From Symbiodinium natans (Eukaryota > Sar > Dinophyceae > Suessiales > Symbiodiniaceae): a DNA stretch of 64,000 bases. Below the pieces are notes generated by a model. It made no database searches. It was given only the letters and a program-made list of their open reading frames with translations, and was not told where the DNA came from. Positions 44,816-54,558 of this stretch are shown in pieces. The DNA lies in contig CAJNDS010000191.1 in NCBI GenBank assembly GCA_905221605.1, positions 493,501 through 557,500 of the forward strand, given 5' to 3'. The position numbers were made by a program, and so were the translations under genes. Numbering within the stretch: position 1 is the stretch's first letter; each line of letters starts with the position of its first letter.

Positions 44816-45148
44816 GCAAGGCTGGGCTTGTATTTAGGCGGTTGTCTGGTCGAAGCTGAGCATCTGCATTGTAGAAAGCTGCCACGAGACAAGGCCCTTG
44901 AAGTGATTCATATCAGACAGTTGAGAAGCCATGAAGTACATCTTATCGGGCCTCCTGCTGCAGCAGTCGGATGGCTTGCGAAACTTCAGCATAGTTGAGA
45001 AGTGGCCTCGTGAAGCATGCGATGTGTCAGGTTCGCAAGGCCCTTCTCAATCTGCTGCACTGCCCCATAGGTGCAAATACTGCGCAAACCAATCCCCGTA
45101 TTTGACTTGAAGGCTCCTTCCCTTCTTCTTCCGTGTAGGACCCAGCAC

Positions 45149-45220
45149 TTCTATACTCTTCCTTATTAAGGGTAATGGGATTCTTATCTTATTCTTTTGG
45201 GGTTCTTAAGCAACTAGCAG
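45149..45220. mobile_element. Family F foldback element, right part
   Basis: CTTCCTTATTAAGGGTAATG and GGGGTTCTTAAGCAACTAGC match the interior and right end of the 30341 copy. The left terminal repeat is absent. Confidence 0.6.
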
Positions 45221-45344
45221 AGCAAGACCTGTAAAAACTGCTTTGTTTGAGACACACCAACAACTTGTGCAGGGAAACCCATATTCCGGGCCCGCGCTCG
45301 CCCATGCCCATGAACACCACACGCTGCCTCAGCAATCAGAGCTA

Positions 45345-45384
45345 GGGTTGAGGGTTTAGGGTTTAGGGTTTAGGGTTTAGGGCT
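45345..45384 (+). repeat. Telomere array (TTTAGGG)5
   Basis: Short, near-perfect array directly upstream of a candidate coding frame. Confidence 0.92.
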
Positions 45385-45409
45385 CTGCCTGTGCTACAGC
45401 ATTCTGCAT

Positions 45410-45652
45410 GTGTTCGGCAAATGGGAAACGTCCGCGCATCCAGCTGCCTTATTATGCCTAGTACGGCGCAAAGAGGTGAAGTCATGGAAACCCAACGGCA
45501 TCAAAAACGCGTTTGTTATGATTGTTCAGAGGCGGTGGGAACATGCACAGGGCAAACCATGGCACTCCCTGAGCCGTCGGCACATTTGCTTGAACCACTG
45601 CGGCCACCTGCACACCATTTGTTGGAGGCTGAGTCCGTCCTTGCTGCATTAG
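45410..45652 (+). CDS. Candidate coding frame, unknown protein
   Basis: The plus-strand frame from MFGKWETSAHPAALLCLVRR through KSWKPNGIKNAFVMIVQRRW to a His/Cys-rich tail (HICLNHCGHLHTIC). It ends TAG. The tail could bind metal, but no named finger fits. A second plus frame (45391-45660) overlaps and is less convincing. Confidence 0.28.
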   Translation: MFGKWETSAHPAALLCLVRRKEVKSWKPNGIKNAFVMIVQRRWEHAQGKPWHSLSRRHICLNHCGHLHTICWRLSPSLLH

Positions 45653-46113
45653 GGAGTTAAGGTGTTGGGGCCTTGGTGCGTGGGGTTAGTTTGGGCCTTT
45701 GGCTGGAGCTCCTGGCGTGCATCCTCAGCTTTAGAACTGGTCAGATAGAATTTAGCAATTTGCCCCCGCCACCCGACCCCCCCACCCCCGCCCTCACAGC
45801 TCCGACCACCCTGCCCGAGCTTCACTCTGCCAGTAATGCACCCCGTTGCACGCCATCCTTTGGGCGGGTGGGAGGAACCCTCTCTGTCATGCCTGCTTGA
45901 CTTTTTGGCAGCTCTCACTACCCTGCCCAAGCGTTACTTGGCAACAAGCACACGAACACCGACAAAAAATGCGACCAACATTTTGCACTGCCTGCTGACA
46001 CTGCTAAGGAAAACAGGGTTTACATCCCGCGGCTTGGGCCGCGCAACTGTTTGCAACAATAATCATCTGGGCGGTCTCCTTGTCACGCCTTCACCGATTC
46101 CTCCAAGCGCACA

Positions 46114-46320
46114 TCACCCAGCTCGGTACCCCCACTGGTTTCTCTCAGCACCACCATACACAAATCCATGTGCCATGATGTGCCTCTGATAAAGCTTCGT
46201 GCACTTCTCAATCCTGCAAGAAGCGAGCTCCGGAGCCCTTCCCTTCACAATTTCGAGCTCTGAAAGCCAGACCTCCTCATGTGGACAAGAAAGGAAGCCT
46301 GAACTCTTCAGCATCTCCAT
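46114..46320 (-). CDS. Candidate exon, unknown protein
   Basis: A minus-strand frame reading EVWLSELEIVKGRAPELASC, then, after a textbook acceptor GCTTCTTGCAG|G, IEKCTKLYQRHIMAHGFVYG, ending TGA. It may be a downstream exon of the same minus-strand gene as 47074-47657. A plus-strand frame (45836-46189) overlaps part of it. Confidence 0.32.
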   Translation of the reverse strand: MEMLKSSGFLSCPHEEVWLSELEIVKGRAPELASCRIEKCTKLYQRHIMAHGFVYGGAERNQWGYRAG

Positions 46321-46437
46321 CCCTAACCCTAAACCCCAAACCCTAAACCCCCAAACAGTTTCCAGACCTGGGCGGCGATGGCCCAGGCCGGGAGATTGGC
46401 TGCAGGTTTGACCTCGCAGCCGGCTCCCTAAACCCTA

Positions 46438-46551
46438 CCTTGCAGGTTCATGGGTAGTTATAAGTAGGTAAGTAGGGTTATAAGCATGGGAATTATTAGA
46501 CTTAGGGTACCTGCAACCCTACTTTATAGCTACCCATGAAACTCCAAGTAG
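46438..46551. mobile_element. Family B foldback element, diverged copy
   Basis: TGCAGGTTCATGGGTAGTTA on the left pairs with TAGCTACCCATGAAACTCCA on the right. About 114 bp, shorter than the other copies. Confidence 0.65.
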
Positions 46552-47073
46552 ACCCTCTGAAGGTTTAGTTAGTTCTGGGCTGGTTGCACGAATATCTGCC
46601 TGATGCAGCATTGGTTAGCAATCACGATCTGGCTGCAAAGGAGGTACGCGGCACCGCTTTTGGCTTGGGTGCGCTTGCACGCTCTATCAGCCAGAAGTGG
46701 GCTTTGCTTTCGCACAGCGACGGTCTCCTGGGTCCTGCCACAATGTCGGTTTAGGGTTTAGGGTTTAGGGTTTAGCTCAGGCAAAATCATGTGTAGCGGC
46801 GAGGGCCATTCGTGCCTGTGAGTTCGCTGGTTTCTGCAGAATGCGGGGATTGTCGCTTGTGCTGTGGCTGTAATTAAAAGAAACTTGTAAAAATGGTGGT
46901 AAGAGCTTTGCAAAGCACCACCTAGCAGTCAGCACTGCTTCTTTGTGGCTTCGCCAAGAAGAAGTTTTGGCTGGCTACGGACAAAACTGCTCCCGCATCT
47001 CAAAGCTAACCCTACACACAGCCTAGTCAGGAAACCGCGGCTTTCTCAGCTGAAGGTCCCGTTACACAGCGGC

Positions 47074-47260
47074 TCAGCCGGCGTGCTTGTTCAGGTTCAC
47101 GGCTCGCTTGTGGGCTGCCTCATACCTCGGATCGAGCTCGCAATACATTTCGCGCACCTTTGGGGGGGGGGGAGTCCTTGTAATGCCCAAGGTGCAGTAG
47201 CAGCTCCTCTGCCGCCAACTCCTTGATGACAGCGGTGTGGGTTTCCGGAATGACGCAGTC
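47074..47260 (-). CDS. Exon with a poly-C frameshift, unknown protein
   Basis: After AG|G at 47260 one frame reads DCVIPETHTAVIKELAAEEL and LLLHLGHYKDS; past an eleven-C run (47162-47172) another frame reads KVREMYCELDPRYEAAHKRA to TGA. Both halves look like genuine protein, and a ten-C run would join them. Either the C-run is one base too long in this sequence, or the gene is broken. The continuous third option, reading through in the second frame, gives an implausible Ser/Arg/Cys-rich segment. A strong donor-like GAG|GTATGA inside could end the exon earlier. Confidence 0.42.
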
Positions 47261-47444
47261 CTCATCAGTTTCAGCAATCGGTCATCGTGTGGCGATGACT
47301 AACGGACTCGAGGTCGGAAAAGGCCCTGACTCGACTTCAGATTCATCCCTTGCTGCACCTTCACCCCAACCCTCCCCAAATGCAGTAGCCTACATCCAGT
47401 GAGGCGCTCAACCGTAAACCCACAACCCAAAACCCCAGTAAGGT

Positions 47445-47550
47445 ACCCATAACCACAATGGGCTATCATACCCTGTAGCCCCGTAAAAAGGCACCATATA
47501 GTGTTGATTGTGGGATTTATATCAGGCCTGATAACCCATCCTGGAAATGT
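47445..47550. mobile_element. Family G dispersed repeat
   Basis: ATGGGCTATCATACCCTGTA, GCCCCGTAAAAAGGCACC and a GGGATTT-containing tail align with 61088-61165. Confidence 0.5.
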
Positions 47551-47574
47551 CTGATGTCATGATGAGGCCCCAGC

Positions 47575-47657
47575 CTGGCTGTACTGGTTCTCGTTCAGCT
47601 TCAGCTTCTTCATCTGCCAGAAGACCTCTATACGGCCGGGCGGCACTTCCCACTGGC
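47575..47657 (-). CDS. Candidate exon, unknown protein
   Basis: Reads WEVPPGRIEVFWQMKKLKLN then ENQ at a possible donor CCA|GTACAG (47584). It lies upstream of the 47074-47260 exon on the same strand, separated by 300-400 bp, and upstream of it lies the (GA)n/(CAGA)n microsatellite, which would then be intronic. Confidence 0.38.
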
Positions 47658-47702
47658 TCCGGCGTGCGTAGATGCGTAGACAGGCAGTGCTCCACAAACA
47701 AA

Positions 47703-47704
<2 letters not shown>

Positions 47705-47760
<56 letters not shown>

Positions 47761-47776
47761 GAGACAGACAGCAGAC

Positions 47777-47809
<33 letters not shown>

Positions 47810-47850
47810 GGAACAGAAAGACAGACAGACAGGGACAGGCACGGACAAAG
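47705..47850 (+). repeat. (GA)n then (CAGA)n microsatellite
   Basis: About 55 bp of GA followed by CAGA/CAGACA repeats. Long Arg/Glu or Ser/Leu/Cys frames across it are artefacts. Confidence 0.95.
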
Positions 47851-48477
47851 GCCGACGGACAGACGCTTGAAAGGTGCGAGATAGAATCTGGGAACACTAC
47901 GACATTGCAATCAAATACGTTGTTCAACACAGAACCTCAAATCTCAAGGTGCAGACTAGGCTCAAAGCAGAAACTTAACAAAAGACTCTATACAGCCTGA
48001 TTAATGTGCAAGCATGTCCCAAGTTAGAAGGACCTGCTTTCTCCAGTTTCCCGGGGGACCTAGTGAGCCAAACGTGGACTAGTCTTTTCTCAATTAGGGT
48101 TTAGGGTCTTAAGGGTGCTGTGCCCCAACAGTTAGGTTGCTTGCCCGACTGCAAAAAGGACACGGGCCCGTCAAGCTTTCTCATGCAAGTGGTGCCGTCC
48201 ATGCAGGAGCACCGTTCAGGCGTTGGTCCAGGTCTGGCTCGTTTGGGCTGGCGAGGGCGGGCGGGGAGGGTCTTTGAGGGTGCACTGTACATCCCCCCCA
48301 CACTTTCGGGCCTTCGGCGGGGCACACATTGCGTCTCCTTTCAGGAGGGTCTTCTCGCATGCCCAAAACTGGCCTGAGGCCGCAGCGAGCTTCGAGCAGA
48401 AAAACAAAGAAGCAGGGAAGAAGCCATCTCTCTGGCGCCGCTCTCCTAAGGGTCTGGTCTCAGCACCGGGGGTGGAC

Positions 48478-50311
48478 TTAGAGAGAGGGGGAAGCCCAGG
48501 ACAAGGTGCTCTCGAGCTCCTCCTTGACGGCGGCGGCGGCCTCCGGGCTGCCCCTCAGCTGAAGCTGGCCCTCGTAGTTGCTGAGGCCCTCGATGCCGGC
48601 CAGCAACTGGGTGGCGCTCTTCTGGGCGGCGATCTCCAGCTGGCCCAGGATCATGTCCAGGTAGCTGAGCTGGTAGAGCTCCAACGTCTTGTTCTGCCCG
48701 TCTCCCTGGGGGATGCGGGCCTCCTCCTTGTGGCCGACCCGCAGCCAGCAGTGCATCCACTTCTCCAAAAGGGCCGCCTGGGCCCTTGTCCGGGTGAGCA
48801 TCACCACCGGAAGCCTGGTCAGCACGGCCTGGCGCGGACGGAGGTACAGGCGGACGTACCTATTCAGGCTGCGACGCAGCGGACAGGCCTTGAGGCGGAC
48901 GGCATCCTTGACGTAGACCCGAAGACTGCTGCTGCCGAGTTTAATGAACCTGGAGGTACACAAGAGATGCACGACGCCGAGGCAGTCGTGGGCACTGGAG
49001 CAGCCGAGCTCCTCGGAGAGCGCCGCGTCCAAGCCAGCCATGCGCGCCTGGATCCCAGGCAGGTTGTAGGACCAGAAGCGGCCGAGCTGGCCCCAGAAGA
49101 GGTTCCAGACGTAGTGAGAGCGGCGCTCTTGCTTGGGCAGAGCCTCCCACCGGGCACGCAAGAGCGCCCGGTCCTCCAGGGGCTGCTGGTAGAAGCGAAG
49201 GTCGATGCAGTCGCCAGGGCACACGTCGTAGCTCCACGCAGGATTCAAGGCTGGCGGCAGCCGGAGCGCCAGGCCCTCCGGGTGTGCTTGAAGATTCATT
49301 TCCTCCAGCATCGTGCGCCACTGCATCACGCCCGTGGTCCACAGGCCCCTGAAGCCTCGCAGGTCCCTCCTGGAAGATGGCCGGTTCTGGCATGCCAGGG
49401 GGGAGCTCTTGCTCCGTGCTGCTGAGGTTCACGAGGACATACTCGCAGGAGCTGCTGGGTGGAAGCAACCCTGCGTCGATGCAGTTCAGCAAGAACCTGT
49501 GGACCGTGAAGACCTTCGACGACTTGCCCTGCACCTGCGCATTGTAGAGCTGCATGAAGGCTTCGATGCTCTGCTCCACAAATAAGTTGAGAGCCGCGCC
49601 CATGAAGCCGATGTGCTGCCCGTGGTAGGACAACTCCAAGATGTAGAAGGCGACGAGCTCCGCCGCGTGTATCTGCGGACACGAGTGCAACGGCCTGGCT
49701 ATCGGATCATCCATCATCTCTACCGGCACGTCCTGCTCCGGATTCCCATAGACGTCCTCGGCACAGTCGGCTTCGTCCTCGGACTGCTGGCTACGGGGGC
49801 TGCCCTCCCGGATGCTCTCAAGGCTTTGCGCCAGGCAGGGCGTCGGCGTCGGCGACGGGTACTCCTTCACCCCCATGTGCTTGTGCAGCTTCCGGCGCAG
49901 TGTCCCTGTCCCCGGAGATGGCGTCAAGCTGGACTCCAGAGTGGCCCCTCTCCGCTTCCTTTCGGGCGTCACGAAGCTCTGCAAGGCCTCCTGCTGCTCC
50001 AAGGGCGGCTCCTGCTGAGAGAGAGGATCCAGGACTGTCGCGGCTGGAGAGGTCGCAGGAGTCGGGCTCCTCTGCACCTGTGTCGGGGAGAAGGCGTGCT
50101 CGTAAGGCCCCTGCACTGAGACCGCTGGCAGCCATGCCTCGCCTTGAGTCGGCACGTCCAGCGACACGGGATTCTCCTCTGGGTCCTGGTGCATGGCCAC
50201 GGCCTGTTCCAGCTCTTAAGACAATTGGCATGCAGCCTCCAGGTCTGCCTGTGTCGCTGGCCCGGGTGTGCGGGCCCAGTCTGGCAGTTCGCTGCTCCCT
50301 CTGGCCGCCAT
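48478..50311 (-). CDS. Unknown two-exon protein of ~547-586 residues
   Basis: The frame from 50194 runs to 49443, where GCGA|GTATGT is an ideal donor. 73 bp later, CTTCCAG|G opens exon two (49369-48478), which ends TAA. The junction codon is restored in phase; without splicing the frame is shifted by one. The N-terminal 200 residues are Pro/Ser/Gln/Glu-rich and probably disordered (SPTPATSPAATVLDPLSQQE). From about residue 200 a folded, helical and tryptophan-rich domain follows (ELVAFYILELSYHGQHIGFM, RRSHYVWNLFWGQLGRFWSY, KWMHCWLRVGHKEEARI). An in-frame ATG at 50311 (AAGCATGGCGGCC) would add 39 codons, but codon 32 is TAA (50216-50218), although the surrounding sequence reads as continuous protein. 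No signal peptide, membrane span or known domain seen. The GC-rich third positions resemble the hydrolase and sulfotransferase neighbours. Confidence 0.72.
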
Positions 50312-50585
50312 GCTTTCAGACCCTCACTAGAGCTTTGAGGAGCAACAATGCCTCGGATGCAGAGGGCATGACAAGAGTAGAAGAAGAAGAGACAAGAAGA
50401 AGAGAAAGTGCCTGTGTTGTTTGAAGAGAATTCTTTTAACCATCTCTTTTGCTCTCTTCCTCCCTCTCCCGGAGCCTCTCTCGCTCTCGGCCCTTCTCCC
50501 CTAGGCCAACGAACCCCTGACCTGCTTGAACTGCGGGAAGTACTTCACGGCTGCTCCATACGTCTCCTGATCAAAGCATCACTGT

Positions 50586-50618
50586 ACCCTAAACCCTAAA
50601 CCCTAAACCCTAAACCCA
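50586..50618 (-). repeat. Telomere array (CCCTAAA)4-5
   Basis: Perfect units about 275 bp upstream of the 48.5-50.3 kb gene. Confidence 0.93.
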
Positions 50619-51671
50619 AAATGGCTCCGGGGCGCAGGACTCGGGGCTGCCTTGTAGGCCCAATTCGTTCCCAACAACAGCACACTGTAAAGAAAGGGGA
50701 CTGGGATCAACATGTTCGCGGCCGGAAACAGACGGACAAGCTTGGAAATGTTTGGGCATGAAGAACGGAAACATCCGGAAATGATGGAACATGAGGCGAA
50801 TCGGGAAGAACACGGAAAATCCGGCAATGATATGAAAGACGGAGATATCCGGAAATGATGGGCGTGCGCCTACGATCGTGGTTGCGTGGTAAAGCACTGC
50901 AACTGGGCCTGTGAATCGGCCAGAAGGCTCATAGAGGTTCAACTACCGAAGGCTTTCTGCCCATTTCGGAGGTTCTCAGGATTTGCTGCCACAAACCCTG
51001 AACCCTAAACCCTAAGCCCTAAACCCTCACACTGCAACTCACCCTCTGCCGGGAAGTGTAAACCCTGGCCTCGCGCTGCGCCCACAGGCAGGCGGAGAAG
51101 CAGAGTTGACTGTAATTATGCTTCTTGTCCTAGGTTCCTATCAAAAACAGGGCTATAATATGTCGGATAGTTTGGGGTTCCCTTACCTACAACTTGAAGA
51201 ATCAGGAGCCTACGAAGCGAGAACCATCGATGAAACCCCAAACCTTAAACCCTAAACCCTGAACCCTAAACCCCTCAAAAAGGCCCTTGAGTATGGATGA
51301 CCAGATGCGGCTCCTGCTTGTCGACCAGGACTGGCACACATTCCGCGAGGTGCTCGAGGGTGGTGTTCCAGCTGAGCATGTGAGCCTACCAAGATGGACT
51401 ATTGGGCCTTCTAATCCCCACAATCAACCCTCTAAAGGGCCTTTTTGAGGGGTTCGAGGGTCTTATCGCCCCTCCTGGTATCGTCATGCAGAACGACGCC
51501 CGCTTCCCACCATGGCTGCACGTACCGGTGCCCGTATTGTATTTTGGCGACCTGTAAGCATTCTTCAGTGACCTATTGTTCTTGACCCCTTGGCTGGATG
51601 GACCTGACACTTCTCCACCCCAAACAGCCGGCAGCATCCATACCATCTCATTCTCCAGTCCTACCGGTATC

Positions 51672-51740
51672 GCCCTAAACCCTAAACCCTAAACCCTAAA
51701 CCCTAAACCCTAAACTCTAAACCCTAAACCCTAAACCCAG
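51672..51740 (-). repeat. Telomere array (CCCTAAA)~10
   Basis: Near-perfect, with one CTCTAAA unit. Confidence 0.95.
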
Positions 51741-52377
51741 ATTTCTGGCGGTCTTTGCCGATGTTGCGGGCCTTTCGCCCTCTCATCCAGCCGAATTTCC
51801 TGGAACCTGAGCTCCCCCAAAAATCCTCATAGAACCAACCAGTAGCTCCTGTAGTTTTTTAACCCGACAGCCCTGGATCCTAAACCCATCTTTGTGGAGG
51901 GGCGGCCCTCGACCCTGAACCCTCCGCCGCTGGCCAGGCCTTCTTGTCCTTGACGTCGGAAGGCTTGAGGCCGCAATGGCCAAGGCGGCGGAAAGGCCTT
52001 ATAGGGCAACCAAGATGTTTAAGCCTCCCTTTCTATGAGAGGCTTTTCGAGTTTGCAGGCGTCTTGTATAGGGCTTTCTAGGCCTTGTAGGACTTCAAGG
52101 GTTTATTGCTGACGTCTCCAAGCTGTCCCTCCTACAGGGCTGCGAAGGATACCAGCAAATCAACCAGAAGCTCACCGCATGCGGGGACGAGCTCTAGGAA
52201 ATGCTGCCCGAACCCGCCCCCCAAAAAAACATATTCGCGATTCTATGGCTCATGCCTCCTCGCAAGTTTGGGACACACCAGGTTGGAGTTCAGGCCTACG
52301 TCCGTGTCTCGCATTGCACGCATGAGCGGCCCGGAAGTGAGACGACATTGTATCGGCCACACATTGGCATCTGGCCA

Positions 52378-52430
52378 ACCCTAAACCCGAAACCCTAAAC
52401 CCTAAACCCTTCACCCTAAACCCTAAACCG
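52378..52430 (-). repeat. Telomere array (CCCTAAA)n
   Basis: About seven units with CCCGAAA and TTCACCCTAAA variants. Confidence 0.9.
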
Positions 52431-52469
52431 AGACAGCTTGTGCTCATGTGCTGTGAGCCCTGACACCTT

Positions 52470-52555
52470 GGGATGTTCTCTCTTATGCTAGCAGTCCCCA
52501 ATAGGGATTCTAGTACCTCCCTACTATCATCCCTCTTAAGGAGCTGTTAGTATAA
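52470..52555. mobile_element. Family A foldback element, 3'-truncated
   Basis: Left end GGGATGTTCTCTCTTATGCT. The inner arms CAGTCCCCAATAGGGATTC and ATCCCTCTTAAGGAGCTGTT are kept, but the right end stops at GTATAAG and the GGGGAACATCCC is replaced. Confidence 0.7.
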
Positions 52556-52616
52556 GGCCCAGCCCTACACCCGAGCATGCAACGAAACAATGCATTCCCA
52601 GACTTGGGGTATCATC

Positions 52617-52662
52617 TAACCCTAAACCCTAAACCCTAAACCCTAAAACCCTCAACCCTAAA
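52617..52662 (-). repeat. Telomere array (CCCTAAA)6
   Basis: Short array with CCCTCAA and CCTAAAA variants. Confidence 0.9.
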
Positions 52663-52788
52663 CCTGAATCTCCAGAGCCGAGCAGCTCGTTCACGCAGCC
52701 GTAGTTCTGCAACAGCGACTTGAGCTTACTTGGCTCCAACTTCCCCATGCACGCCGGAGCAATCCTCGGAGTGGGGCCCTCCTAACCC

Positions 52789-52939
52789 CTACTTGGAGGT
52801 TCAGGGTACTTACTAGAACCCATATTACTAACTGTACTTATAAGCCAATTATAACCATGTTAGGGCACTTAAGGGGCATTTTAAGCGGGTGAGAAGTGCA
52901 GTGAGAAATGGTTAACAAGTACCATGAACCCCCAAGTAG
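52789..52939. mobile_element. Family B foldback element, full copy
   Basis: CTACTTGGAGGTTCAGGGTA at the left and TACCATGAACCCCCAAGTAG at the right, with internal TTAGGGCACTTAAGGGGC. 151 bp, no coding capacity. Confidence 0.8.
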
Positions 52940-53193
52940 ACCGGGAACCCTTAGTGGCCCTCAGCATCTTGCGCGGCAGAGGCATGGTACCATCCTCGGT
53001 CTACCAGGGTTTTCGGGCAGTTCCGCGTACCTCCTCACTTCATGACGATGCCAAAAGAAGCGAAGACTGCAAGCAAGGTACCCCCCCCCCAACCAGCAAG
53101 CCACCTTCTACTCGCAACTCCACATACCCTCCAGTTTCACAAGCGCTCGAGAGTTCACATTGTCGTGAGATGCGCAGGAGAGCGCTGTATCAC

Positions 53194-53844
53194 TCAGGCT
53201 GCGTTGCTCCCAGTCCCGATCGGCGCTGCTCCACTCACCAGCCAGTCGATCAGTCCACCGCGCCCACCTGGAATAGCATCCGCAACCTCCATGCAGTGGC
53301 CCAGACCTTCGGGGTAGAAGCACATGTCAAACTTCTCTCTTGCAGCCCACTCCTTCACTCGCCACATGGCGCTGCCCCCGGCATCCGTCTCCTCGTCCCC
53401 ATGTATCAGCATAACAGGCACCCGGATGGCAGGTCGCGCAGACAGATTGCTGAGTTCCTTCACATAGGACTCGGGCATGTACCACTGCTCTATAGGCCTG
53501 CCCTCGAAGTTCCGAGCAAAGTTGTCAATGGCCGGTCCCAGCAACACCACTCTTGCCACGAGGTCGGGATACAGCTCCTGGAAGGTGGCTGCTAAGAAGC
53601 CACCCACGGAGAAGCCCACAATCGCCAGTTGCAACTTTCTTGTAGCGATGGACTGCGCCAGCACCCGCAACTCCTCCAAAAACCTTGGAAGGGAGGTCCT
53701 CTTCTCATCTCCACTTGGATGGTATGTGGGGGCATGGACCGTCAAGACGCCCTTTTTCCCAAGCTCCACCTTTAGGAATTCAACGAAAGCTTCCGTTTCT
53801 TGCGCGCCACCTAAACCCCAACCATGGAGGAAGATCACCTCCAT
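53194..53844 (-). CDS. Alpha/beta hydrolase-fold protein (complete triad)
   Basis: 216 residues, MEVIFLHGWGLGG to TGA, intronless. The beta-strand/oxyanion motif FLHGWGLGG sits at residues 5-13. The nucleophile elbow GFSVGG (Ser at about 80) matches G-x-S-x-G. The acid is in LIHGDEETDAGG (about 148-158), and the histidine is in EGLGHCME (about 187-194). All three catalytic residues and their order fit a small serine hydrolase (esterase/lipase/peptidase-like superfamily); substrate is unknown. The length is slightly short of a typical 230-280 residue member, with the first strand almost at the N-terminus. ATG 53844 overlaps the TGA of an upstream frame by 10 bp, so a longer N-terminus by frameshift is possible. 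No signal peptide, so probably cytosolic. Confidence 0.88.
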   Translation of the reverse strand: MEVIFLHGWGLGGAQETEAFVEFLKVELGKKGVLTVHAPTYHPSGDEKRTSLPRFLEELRVLAQSIATRKLQLAIVGFSVGGFLAATFQELYPDLVARVVLLGPAIDNFARNFEGRPIEQWYMPESYVKELSNLSARPAIRVPVMLIHGDEETDAGGSAMWRVKEWAAREKFDMCFYPEGLGHCMEVADAIPGGRGGLIDWLVSGAAPIGTGSNAA

Positions 53845-54188
53845 TCAGTCACAGGTTCCAGCTCGAAGCTCTGTGGCTTCGTGGCTTGAGCCCAAAAGGA
53901 ATAACTGAAAACCAGCCTACCATCTGAAACTGGCTTCTGTACATCTCGGAGAGATTCTAGGTTTCGGGTAGGGCGGAAGGTGTGCGAATGGCACTGGGCC
54001 GTCTGGGGCAGGGCTTGCAAGTCTAGCAAGACAGGATTTAAGTGCACTCCCGGCAGCTCTAAATCGACCCCCTTGATATGCAGACAGGAAAACTGAACCA
54101 GCTTGGCGGCCCGAACTCTGAAAAATCTAGTCCAAGCATCTTCTTCGTGTGCACCAGACGGTTCGTATAGCCTCGGTCTCTTTCTCAT
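53835..54188 (-). CDS. Frame upstream of and overlapping the hydrolase
   Basis: From ATG 54188 (MRKRPRLYEPSGAHEEDAWT) the frame stays protein-like (LPGVHLNPVLLDLQALPQTA, GRLVFSYSFWAQATKPQSFE) to TGA at 53835, ten bases past the hydrolase ATG, in the other frame. Three readings are possible. It may be an N-terminal extension of the hydrolase broken by a one-base indel, a separate exon ending at GGAG|GTGATC, or 5' untranslated sequence. A possible acceptor TTTTTCAG|A lies inside. Upstream of it is a (GA)n run. Confidence 0.35.
   Translation of the reverse strand: MRKRPRLYEPSGAHEEDAWTRFFRVRAAKLVQFSCLHIKGVDLELPGVHLNPVLLDLQALPQTAQCHSHTFRPTRNLESLRDVQKPVSDGRLVFSYSFWAQATKPQSFELEPVTEWR
53885..53906 (-). 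other. Possible degenerate spliced-leader relic
   Basis: On the minus strand, 40 bp before the hydrolase ATG, CCTTTTGGGCTCAAG resembles the 3' part of the conserved 22-nt dinoflagellate spliced leader (TTTTGGCTCAAG) with one extra G, preceded by TTTTCAG. Genes copied back from trans-spliced mRNA in dinoflagellates keep such relics at this place. The 5' half does not match well, so chance is possible. Confidence 0.25.
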
Positions 54189-54558
54189 ACTCTCTTCTTC
54201 TTCTGCTGGGCTTGAGGGTCTCTCTCTCTCTCTTTCTCTCCCTCCCCTGGCTTGTCTGCCTCTGTCTGCATGCCAGCAACAACGTGTAGCGACCCACCCG
54301 CATAACATCACGTACCTAGAGCTGCCTGCCTGCGCGGCATGCAAACACACGCGTGCCCAATCTCATGTATACAGGTGCATGCACTCACATGCACCGGCAT
54401 GTTCTCAACGAAAGCATGTCGCTTGTTCCATCTGCGAAGCAGTGAATTCAGTGCTTCTCTCGATTCTGCCTACTGAAAGACTGGCTTTAAAATAGGCTCC
54501 CAAGAATGGCTTGGGGGGGGGGGGTCAAGCTGCGGCCAAAATATGTTGGAGCCGAGGC

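Noticed and set aside
47522-47930. Ser/Leu/Cys and Arg/Glu repeat proteins
   Set aside because: Translations of the (GA)n and (CAGA)n microsatellite; only the short non-repetitive tail near 47.6 kb is kept as an exon.
48446-48760. 104-residue minus frame overlapping the 3' end of the large gene
   Set aside because: Alternative frame within the same coding exon; Gly/Pro/Arg-rich shadow.
48223-49425. 400-residue plus-strand open frame
   Set aside because: Antisense shadow of the GC-rich minus-strand gene at 48478-50194, with biased Ala/Leu/Gln composition.
49613-50424. 168- and 174-residue plus-strand frames
   Set aside because: Arg/Pro/Ala-rich shadows of exon 1 of the same minus-strand gene.
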